Of a DNA stretch of 64,000 nt, positions 57,037-64,000 are shown piece by piece. Both the position numbers and the translations under genes were made by a program. Source of the stretch: Pseudomonadota bacterium (GTDB taxonomy: Bacteria; Pseudomonadota; Alphaproteobacteria; Acetobacterales; Acetobacteraceae); NCBI GenBank assembly GCA_021781835.1, contig JAJXWD010000006.1, positions 1 through 64,000 on the forward strand, written 5' to 3'. Positions within the stretch are counted from its first letter, which is position 1. Every line of letters begins with the position of its first letter. The notes under the pieces were generated by a model, which worked only from the letters and a program-made list of their open reading frames with translations, was not told the DNA's origin and did not search any database.

Positions 57037-57064
57037 TACCAGTCAGCCCTGAGGCTGACTGGTA
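57037..57064. repeat. Perfect 12-bp hairpin directly after ppk
   Basis: TACCAGTCAGCC / GGCTGACTGGTA with a CTGA loop begins right after the ppk TAA. No T run follows on either side, so it may be a transcript-end stabiliser or an interspersed palindrome and not a terminator. Confidence 0.7.
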
Positions 57065-57123
57065 CGCGCGTGGGGCTGGTGGGGCGGCCACGCGCAAACT
57101 CAAAAAGCAATACCATCCCGCCT

Positions 57124-57381
57124 TCAGTGCAGGGTATAAATCGTCCCCGCCCGCCAGCCGGGCGGGGTGATGATGTCCGCCGCCGCGACCCGTACCGAAT
57201 GCAACCTGCCCTCGAGATTGCGGGTCCAGAACGCCAGAAACTTCCGCAGCACCGGAAATTGCGGCGCCAGATCGAGCTCCTGCCAGACATAGCTCTGCAA
57301 CAGGCTCGGATGATCGGGCAGATGGTACAAGATCTCGGCGGTGGTCAGGCGGTAACCCTGCCAGTGCGTGGTCAGGCTCAT
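57124..57381 (-). CDS. usg: Usg family protein
   Basis: 85 residues from the ATG at 57381. The core YRLTTAEILYHLPDHPSLLQ and YVWQELDLAPQFPVL, then LHSVRVA, is diagnostic of the small Usg family of alphaproteobacteria. Function is not established; the family was named from a gene near trpF in another species. It stands alone, converging with ppk. Confidence 0.88.
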   Translation of the reverse strand: MSLTTHWQGYRLTTAEILYHLPDHPSLLQSYVWQELDLAPQFPVLRKFLAFWTRNLEGRLHSVRVAAADIITPPGWRAGTIYTLH

Positions 57382-57786
57382 GTGGCTCACTCCATTGACA
57401 ATCCTTGAAAAAACCCCCGGGAGGGTCAGAGTGGCACACCAGAGCGGGGGCATGGCAAGAAAATAATCTGCCCGTCCGTAAACTTGTCACTCGCCCGCCC
57501 CGGCTGCTGCGCCGCACCAGACAAAGCCCTTGCAAACCCCCAGCCAGCGCCATAAATATCAGCCCAGCATCAAGAGTTGGGCCGGCGCCCAACGCCAACC
57601 TGCCGCTCCGGGCAAGGTGGCGCCCCTTTTCGGGCTGGCGATGACCAAGGCGCCCCGCGAGGACCGCGCCGAAGTCTGAGCCTGCTTAAGGAAAGGGGGA
57701 TGTGGCCCAACCGGCAACCAAACGGATGAGCCCATCGGCGCCCCCCGCGATTGATCGAGTTTTGAGCCAGGGAATTGCCGTAACCA
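57382..57786. other. Intergenic region between usg and metA
   Basis: 405 bases without a credible gene. The left part must carry the usg promoter; the right 110 bases are the metA leader, which has a possible SAM-responsive fold (57681-57771). I cannot place promoters with confidence. Confidence 0.6.
57681..57771 (+). promoter_or_regulatory. Candidate structured metA leader with S-box-like core
   Basis: An outer stem (57681-57689 with 57762-57771, 9 pairs, one bulge) encloses GGGGG/CCCCC pairing (57695-57699 with 57742-57746), a small GATG/CATC hairpin, and the sequence TGGCCC..CCGGCAACC, which resembles the conserved core of SAM-I (S-box) riboswitches. The expected GGTGCNAATTCC segment is replaced by GGCGCCCCCC, which weakens the match. 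Position directly before metA suits a methionine-pathway switch. Confidence 0.3.
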
Positions 57787-58710
57787 ATGCCGATCAAGAT
57801 ACCTGACGATTTGCCCGCCCGCCGCACCCTCGAGGCCGAGGGGCTGGTGGTGATGAGCGAGGCCGACGCCATCCGCCAGGACATCCGCCCCCTGCGGATC
57901 GGGCTGCTCAACCTCATGCCCGACAAAATCAGCACCGAAACCCAGCTTGCCCGCCTCATCGGCGCCACGCCCCTGCAAGTCGAGCTGACCTTGGTGCGCA
58001 TCACCAACCACATCTCGCGCCACACCGAGGCCGACCACATGGCCTCCTTCTACCGCCCGTGGGAAGCGGTGCGCGACGAGCGGTTCGATGGCTTCATCAT
58101 CACCGGCGCGCCCATCGAAAAACTGCCCTTCGAGGCCGTCACCTACTGGGACGAGCTGCGCCGGATCCTCGACTGGACCCAAACCCACGTTCATCGCGGC
58201 TTCATGGTGTGCTGGGCGGCGCAGGCGGCGCTCAACCATTTCCATGGCGTGCCCAAGCATATTCTGCCGGCCAAGGCGTTCGGGGTCATTCCCCACCGCG
58301 TCACCCAGCCCGCCAGCCCCTGGCTGCGCGGCTTCCCCGACAAGTTCGGCATGCCCGTCTCACGCTGGACCGAGGTGCGCCAATCCGACCTGAACGAGAC
58401 CCTGACCGTGCTGGCGGCAAGCGAGGAAACCGGCATCGGCATCGTCGAGGACGCGCCGCGCCGCATGCTGCACTGCTTCAACCACCTCGAATATGACAGC
58501 CACACCCTCGACATCGAATATAAGCGCGACGTGAGCGCCGGGGTGGAGATCAAGCTGCCCGCCAATTACTACCCGCAAAACAACCCCGCCCACCCGCCCG
58601 AAAATGGCTGGCGCGGCCATGGGCACCTGCTGTTCGGCAACTGGATCACCGAAATCTACCAAACCACCCCGTTCGACATGGACGAAATCGGCCGCGACTT
58701 TTGCCCTTAG
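57787..58710 (+). CDS. metA: Homoserine O-acyltransferase, predicted acetyl-CoA dependent (MetA family)
   Basis: First committed step of methionine synthesis, 307 residues. Nucleophile Cys142 (MVCWAAQ), His233 and Glu235 (FNHLEYD) form the catalytic set. Residue 111 is Glu ([10 protein letters not shown]); in this family Glu111 goes with acetyl-CoA and Gly111 with succinyl-CoA, so the likely product is O-acetylhomoserine. The TAG stop lies at the edge of repeat copy B. Confidence 0.95.
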   Translation: MPIKIPDDLPARRTLEAEGLVVMSEADAIRQDIRPLRIGLLNLMPDKISTETQLARLIGATPLQVELTLVRITNHISRHTEADHMASFYRPWEAVRDERFDGFIITGAPIEKLPFEAVTYWDELRRILDWTQTHVHRGFMVCWAAQAALNHFHGVPKHILPAKAFGVIPHRVTQPASPWLRGFPDKFGMPVSRWTEVRQSDLNETLTVLAASEETGIGIVEDAPRRMLHCFNHLEYDSHTLDIEYKRDVSAGVEIKLPANYYPQNNPAHPPENGWRGHGHLLFGNWITEIYQTTPFDMDEIGRDFCP

Positions 58711-58812
58711 AGCGGGATGCGTTGTCACGCACCCGCTCTAAGCATATTTTAACGATCAATTTCATTGGTTTAGCTTGCGTCTGCCGACTCAATCCAAACC
58801 AATATCGATCTA
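58707..58812 (+). repeat. Composite palindromic repeat, copy B (inverse of copy A at 35655-35760)
   Basis: 106 bp, inverted relative to copy A. The AGAGCGGG palindrome lies first and the TTGGTTTAGC / CCAAACCAAT palindrome second. It begins within the metA stop codon region and so supplies the TAG. Confidence 0.9.
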
Positions 58813-58819
58813 AACAATT

Positions 58820-58866
58820 AAAAATTTTTGCGGGGTTTGGGGGGCTTTTTATAAAAAGCCCCCCAA
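58820..58866 (+). terminator. Terminator module copy 3, after metA
   Basis: Stem TTGGGGGGCTTTTT / AAAAAGCCCCCCAA (58837-58850, 58853-58866), preceded by a diverged AAAAATTTTTGCGGGGTTT tail. The order gene-tail-hairpin matches the other copies. No T run follows, so termination may rely on the next hairpin. Confidence 0.6.
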
Positions 58867-58886
58867 GAAAGCCCCCCGCCCCAACA

Positions 58887-58917
58887 GAAAACCCCGGCTT
58901 TCGCCGGGGTTTTCTTT
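58887..58917. terminator. Bidirectional terminator between metA and groEL
   Basis: A perfect 12-bp stem GAAAACCCCGGC / GCCGGGGTTTTC with a TTTC loop and TTT after it on the plus strand. The four stem T residues also give a weak minus-strand signal. Confidence 0.85.
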
Positions 58918-58927
58918 ATTCTGGCCT

Positions 58928-59050
58928 CAGATTTCGGCTCAACCGGGCAGTGCCCGGTCTCGCCTCCGTCATCGCAAGAGCCTTTTGCGCCATGCGATTC
59001 AGACTTCGGCTCAACCGGGCAGTGCCCGGTCTCGCCTCCGTCATCGCAAG
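58928..59050. repeat. Two direct 51-bp repeats with internal palindrome
   Basis: 58928-58978 and 59000-59050 are identical except for one base and are spaced by 72 bp. Each carries ACCGGGC-AGT-GCCCGGT, a 7-bp hairpin. They lie just beyond the groEL stop. Confidence 0.9.
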
Positions 59051-59058
59051 GCGGGACC

Positions 59059-60738
<1,680 letters not shown>

Positions 60739-60781
60739 TCACCCATCGCGGCGGCGCCGCGCATCGGCGGGGCGTGCGGGA

Positions 60782-61075
60782 TTAGTTGTTGATGATGCCC
60801 AGAATGTCGGACTCTTTCATGATCAGCAGGTCCTCGCCGCCGATCTTGACTTCCGTGCCCGACCATTTGCCGAACAGCACGCGGTCGCCAGCCTTGACCT
60901 CAAGCGCGACCAGCGCGCCGGTCTCATTGCGCGCGCCGGGGCCGGCGGCCACAATCTCGCCCTCCTGGGGCTTTTCCTTGGCGGTATCGGGAATGATGAT
61001 GCCACCCGCGGTCTTTTCCTCGGCAGTGATGCGACGGACGACAACGCGGTCGTGCAGAGGGCGGAAATTCGCCAT
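60782..61075 (-). CDS. groES: 10 kDa co-chaperonin GroES
   Basis: Lid of the GroEL chamber, 97 residues. [13 protein letters not shown] at the start, the mobile loop [17 protein letters not shown], and the C-terminal [14 protein letters not shown] are present. AGGAG lies 8 bases before the ATG. Confidence 0.98.
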   Translation of the reverse strand: MANFRPLHDRVVVRRITAEEKTAGGIIIPDTAKEKPQEGEIVAAGPGARNETGALVALEVKAGDRVLFGKWSGTEVKIGGEDLLIMKESDILGIINN

Positions 61076-61149
61076 GGTGATCGCTCCTAAACGTTTATAG
61101 TCTTAAAAGCTTCCCAGCCTGTCCGGCCCAATCAGCGGCACCGCGGCTG

Positions 61150-61176
61150 TTAGCACTCCCCTTCAGAGAGTGCCAG
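61150..61176. promoter_or_regulatory. CIRCE operator (HrcA binding site) of groES-groEL
   Basis: TTAGCACTC-N9-GAGTGCCAG, with two mismatches from the perfect CIRCE right arm (GAGTGCTAA). It lies over the expected transcription start, so HrcA binding would block polymerase and release it on heat shock. hrcA is not in the window. Confidence 0.88.
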
Positions 61177-61177
61177 C

Positions 61178-61206
61178 GATGTAGCGGGCCTGTCGCCGCG
61201 AGTCAA
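61178..61206 (-). promoter_or_regulatory. groES-groEL promoter
   Basis: On the minus strand TTGACT (61201-61206) and TACATC (61178-61183) are separated by 17 bases. The CIRCE element begins one base downstream of the -10. This supports a housekeeping-sigma promoter under HrcA control. Confidence 0.65.
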
Positions 61207-61262
61207 GATTTTACCATCCCCCGGCCTTCCGCTTTGCCCCCCAAACCGCCTAAACTGCCCCC

Positions 61263-61721
61263 ATGGCCGACGCCCACGCCCTCGAAGCCGCGCTCGATAC
61301 CGCCGCCCTCCAGTGCCTGGCGCGCGGCGCCCAGCTCACCTCGCTGCGCCGCGAGGTCCTGGCCCTGATCCTGCGAAGCCCCACCCCGCTCACCGCCTAC
61401 CAGCTGCTCGACCAGCTCCGCCAGCACCGCCAAAGCGCCGTGCCGCCCACCATCTACCGCGCGCTCGACTTCCTGCTCTCGCATCACCTCATCCACCGAA
61501 TCGAGCGGCTGAACGCCTTCGTGCCCTGCGCCGAACACGCGCGCGAGCATAGCGACGCGCAATTCCTCATCTGCCGCGCCTGCGGCTCGGTCACCGAACT
61601 CGAGGATGAGGCGATCACCCAGGCGCTCACCCAGGCCGCCCGCGCGCGCGGCTTTCAGCCTGGGCGCGCCATCATCGAGCTGGACGGCCTGTGCGCGGCC
61701 TGCGCCCTCACCCCCGCCTGA
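61263..61721 (+). CDS. zur: Fur-family regulator, probably Zur
   Basis: 152 residues. The winged helix with PTIYRALDFLLSHHLIHRIE (about 62-81) is followed by metal ligands Cys89, His92 and His96, and two structural CxxC pairs (Cys104/107 and Cys144/147). The neighbouring zinc-type ABC transporter points to Zur, not Fur. Its end overlaps the converging permease gene by 14 bases. I saw no Zur box in the short upstream region. Confidence 0.85.
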   Translation: MADAHALEAALDTAALQCLARGAQLTSLRREVLALILRSPTPLTAYQLLDQLRQHRQSAVPPTIYRALDFLLSHHLIHRIERLNAFVPCAEHAREHSDAQFLICRACGSVTELEDEAITQALTQAARARGFQPGRAIIELDGLCAACALTPA

Positions 61722-62481
61722 GCCCCCGCGCCGCCACATAGACCAAGGCCGTGAAAGCGCCGACAAAAAACCCCACCGGCCAGCCGCTCTCATAGGCCGC
61801 GGCCATGCTGCCCCAGCCAATCCCCAGCGCCAGCGCCACGCTCAGCCCCAAAGCCACCCCCGGCCGGCGGGCGAGCAAACAAGCCGCCGCTCCGGGGCCG
61901 GCCATCAGGCTGAACGCCAGCAGCGCGCCGGTCACCGGCAGACACAGCGCGGCGGCCAGCGCGACAATGAGCAAAAACACCGCCTCCATCAGCCCCGTCC
62001 GGCCGCCCGAGAGCGCGAACAGCTCCGGCGCCAGGGCGCTCAGGGTCAGCGGCCGGGCCAGCCCCAGCAGCAGCGCGGCCACCCCCAGCGCCAAGGCCAG
62101 CGCGGCCCACACCTCGCCCCGCCCAACCGCGAAAACCTGCCCAAACAGCAGCCCCTCCACCTGGTTGCCATAAGCCCCCGACAGGCTGAGAAACAAGGCG
62201 CCCAGCGCCATCAGCCCGCCCAGCACCAGGGCGGTGGCGGCATCCTGACGGGCACGCAGCCACGCCAGCACCAGCGCCCCCAGCACGGCAAACCCGGCCA
62301 GCCCGGCATAGGCGCTCACCCCGGTCAGCGCGGCGAACGCAGCACCCGGAAACGCCGCCATGGGCAGCGCATGGGCGGCAAACCCCGCCCCGCGCAACGC
62401 CACGAAATACCCCACCATGCCCGCCGCCAGGGCCACCAGCGTCACCACCGCCCAGGGCTCGCGCATAAAGGGCTCAAACAT
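61708..62481 (-). CDS. Metal ABC transporter permease, second copy (ZnuB-like)
   Basis: 257 residues from the ATG at 62481 (MFEPFMREPWAVV), overlapping the other permease by 8 bases. About eight membrane helices are seen, with the ABC-3 motif GYFVALRGAGFAAHALPMAAFPGAA. The family moves zinc, manganese or iron. A pair of different permeases suggests a heterodimer, as in Tro- and Sit-type systems. Confidence 0.85.
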   Translation of the reverse strand: MFEPFMREPWAVVTLVALAAGMVGYFVALRGAGFAAHALPMAAFPGAAFAALTGVSAYAGLAGFAVLGALVLAWLRARQDAATALVLGGLMALGALFLSLSGAYGNQVEGLLFGQVFAVGRGEVWAALALALGVAALLLGLARPLTLSALAPELFALSGGRTGLMEAVFLLIVALAAALCLPVTGALLAFSLMAGPGAAACLLARRPGVALGLSVALALGIGWGSMAAAYESGWPVGFFVGAFTALVYVAARGLRRG

Positions 62482-63307
62482 GGCGCGCCCTCCGGCCGGC
62501 CCTGGCCGCGCCATATTCGCCCAGCACCAGAAAGGTGATGAAAAAACTCACCGGCCACACATGCCCCGGCCACCAGCCATAGCTGGCCCAGGCCAGGGCA
62601 ATGCCCCCCCAGCAGGCCGCCAGCGCCAGCGCCCCCGCCAGCAGCACCGCCCGCACGGGGCGGCGGGTCAGGCGCAGCGCCGCCAAGGCCGGGCCGATCA
62701 GCAAAACCGTGGCCAAAACCGCCCCCAGGCTCATGGCGCCCAGCGTCACGCTCAGCGCCAGCAGCACCAGATACAGCGCGCCCAGCCCGCGCACCCGCAG
62801 CCCGGCCACGCGCGCCAGCTCGGGGCTGAGCGAGGCAAACACCAGCCCCCGCCCGGCCAGCCCAAAGGCCGCCAGCACCAGCAGCGCGCCCGCGCCGCCC
62901 ATCACCAGCGCCGAGGGGGCCAGCGCGAACAGCGAGCCAAACATCACCCCGCCCGCCGCCCCGCCAATATGGGCGCGCGTCTGGTCGAGAAACAGCAGCA
63001 GCGCGGTCAGCCCCAGTCCGCCCCCCAGCACAATGCCCGTGGCCAGCCCGCGCCCGCGCCCCTCCAGCGCCGCCAGCGCAAACGCCCCCGCCAGCGAGAG
63101 CGCCAAAAACCCCACGCCCGGGCTCACCCCCAGCAGCAGCGCCGCCGCGCCCCCGGCGGCCGCGATATCGGCCAGCGCATGGCTGGCGAAACTCTGCCCG
63201 CGCAGCACCGCCAGCACCCCCACCGGCGCGCACACACAGGCCGCCGCCGCGCTCACCGCCAGCGCCAGGCGCACGCTGCCGGCGTCAAAAAACCCCACCA
63301 GACTCAC
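62474..63307 (-). CDS. Metal ABC transporter permease, first copy (ZnuB-like)
   Basis: 277 residues from the GTG at 63307, whose GTGA overlaps the ATPase stop. About eight helices; the ABC-3 motif VLRGQSFASHALADIAAAGGAAA is clear. It is closer to ZnuB than the second copy is. Confidence 0.88.
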   Translation of the reverse strand: MSLVGFFDAGSVRLALAVSAAAACVCAPVGVLAVLRGQSFASHALADIAAAGGAAALLLGVSPGVGFLALSLAGAFALAALEGRGRGLATGIVLGGGLGLTALLLFLDQTRAHIGGAAGGVMFGSLFALAPSALVMGGAGALLVLAAFGLAGRGLVFASLSPELARVAGLRVRGLGALYLVLLALSVTLGAMSLGAVLATVLLIGPALAALRLTRRPVRAVLLAGALALAACWGGIALAWASYGWWPGHVWPVSFFITFLVLGEYGAARAGRRARHV

Positions 63308-64000
63308 GGCACCGCCGCCACATGCGCGCCCTCGGGGGCCGCGCCCGGCTCGCCCGCCACCACCAAAATCCGCCCATGCACCCGGATCACATCGATATGA
63401 TAGCCATACAGCTTGGAGAGCACATCCGTCCGCACCACCTCGGCGGGCACCCCGCTCACCGCATGGCCCGCCGCCAGATAAACCAGCCGGTCGATGGCCG
63501 GGAGCAGCGGGTTCATGTCATGGGCCGAGAGCAGCACGCTCACCCCCGTCCGGCTCAGCCTGTGCAGCAGCTTGATCAGCTCCGCCCCGGCGCGCAAATC
63601 CAGATTGGCCAGCGGCTCATCGAGCAGCAGCAGCCTGGGGCGCCTGACCAGCGCATGCGCGATCACCACCCTCGCCACCTGCCCGCCCGAAAGCTCGCCC
63701 ACGCGCTGCTCGGCAAAGCCCAGCCCGTCCACGGCGGCCAGCGCCGCCTCCACCCGCGCCCGCCGCGCCTTCGAGGGCCAGGCAAACCCCAGCCGCCCGC
63801 CATCCTCCCCCAGCGCCACGAAATCCCGCGCGCGCACCGGCCAGTCGGGCTCAAAGCCCAGCTTCTGGGGCACATAGCCCACCGGCCCCTGGCGCTCCAC
63901 CACCCCGCCGGCCAGGCGCTCAAAGCCCAAAATCGCCCGCATCAGGCTGGTCTTGCCCGCGCCATTGGCCCCGATCAGCGCGCAAAACGCCCCCGCCTCC
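63304..64000 (-). CDS. znuC: Metal ABC transporter ATP-binding protein, partial (ZnuC-like)
   Basis: The reading frame is open to the window end, so the N-terminus is missing; 231 complete codons remain. Walker A GANGAGKTS begins near the right edge, with signature LSGGQVARV, Walker B LLLLDEPLANLD and the switch His in SAHD following. With Zur next to the two permeases, zinc is the likely substrate. The binding-protein gene probably lies just outside. Confidence 0.88.
   Translation of the reverse strand, partial: EAGAFCALIGANGAGKTSLMRAILGFERLAGGVVERQGPVGYVPQKLGFEPDWPVRARDFVALGEDGGRLGFAWPSKARRARVEAALAAVDGLGFAEQRVGELSGGQVARVVIAHALVRRPRLLLLDEPLANLDLRAGAELIKLLHRLSRTGVSVLLSAHDMNPLLPAIDRLVYLAAGHAVSGVPAEVVRTDVLSKLYGYHIDVIRVHGRILVVAGEPGAAPEGAHVAAVP

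Larger units (their letters stand above)
58711..59058. other. Repeat-rich convergent region between metA and groEL
   Basis: 348 bases with no gene. It contains, in order, repeat copy B, terminator-module copy 3, a bidirectional terminator, and two direct 51-bp repeats, accounting for nearly all of its length. Confidence 0.85.

Noticed and set aside
58928..59050. Possible CRISPR array
   Set aside because: Only two repeat copies, 51 bp long with a 21-bp spacer, and no cas genes; better described as a direct repeat.

Overview
The window is a gene-dense, GC-rich bacterial chromosome segment, almost certainly from an alphaproteobacterium. I favour a Rhodospirillales or Acetobacteraceae-like organism, but cannot fix the genus. 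The reasons are the Usg family gene, the GTTC-N7-GTTC LexA box upstream of lexA, the linkage ppiD-trpE-trpG-trpD-trpC-moaC-moeA-lexA, the linkage purN-purM / permease-hda-ppk, the double cold-shock-domain protein, and extensive 4-base ATGA gene overlaps. I saw no rRNA or tRNA genes, CRISPR arrays, prophage or insertion sequences. It is core genome, not an accessory island.

Layout. 1-11.6 kb (minus strand): rplK-rplA, rplJ-rplL, rpoB-rpoC and the first 11 codons of rpsL, with structured leaders, likely attenuators and a candidate free-standing non-coding RNA between rpoC and rpsL. 11.8-15.2 kb: nicotinamidase, a DbpA-type RNA helicase and a double cold-shock protein. 15.3-23.6 kb (minus): ppiD-like chaperone, trpE, trpG, trpD, trpC, moaC, moeA and lexA, the last with its own SOS box. 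23.7-26.6 kb (plus): tpiA, secG, pyrG. 26.7-29 kb (minus): lipoprotein, pyrD, HAD phosphatase. 29-32.6 kb (plus): cytosine-deaminase-like enzyme, short-chain dehydrogenase, yifB/comM. 32.7-35.6 kb: a large dual glycosyltransferase with seven N-terminal repeats. 35.7-38.7 kb: bioB-bioA divergent from bioD. 38.7-43.7 kb (minus): dnaB, alr, mlaE, mlaF, and a LigB-type dioxygenase. 44-46.5 kb: Pat-type acetyltransferase. 47.1-51.1 kb (plus): rpsF-rpsR-rplI, a Cfa-type methyltransferase, an S49 peptidase and a GNAT. 51.1-57.4 kb: a tiny putative cytochrome oxidase subunit IV, purM-purN, and a permease-hda-ppk run, then usg. 57.8-61.1 kb: metA, a cluster of repeats, and groES-groEL under a CIRCE element. 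61.3-64 kb: Zur and a metal ABC transporter with two permeases, cut by the window end.

How it works together. The left part makes the transcription and translation machinery, with several RNA-level control points. The middle part makes tryptophan, molybdopterin, pyrimidines, biotin, purines and methionine. The right part covers polyphosphate, replication control (Hda), chaperonin and zinc homeostasis. The less ordinary material lies in intergenic DNA: the leaders at rpsL, rplJ and rpoB, a possible S-box-like leader at metA, a recurring terminator module, a 106-bp composite palindromic repeat present as two inverted copies that supply the ends of bioA and metA, and a hairpin that would hide the yifB ribosome binding site. 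I did not find a convincing undescribed multi-gene system.
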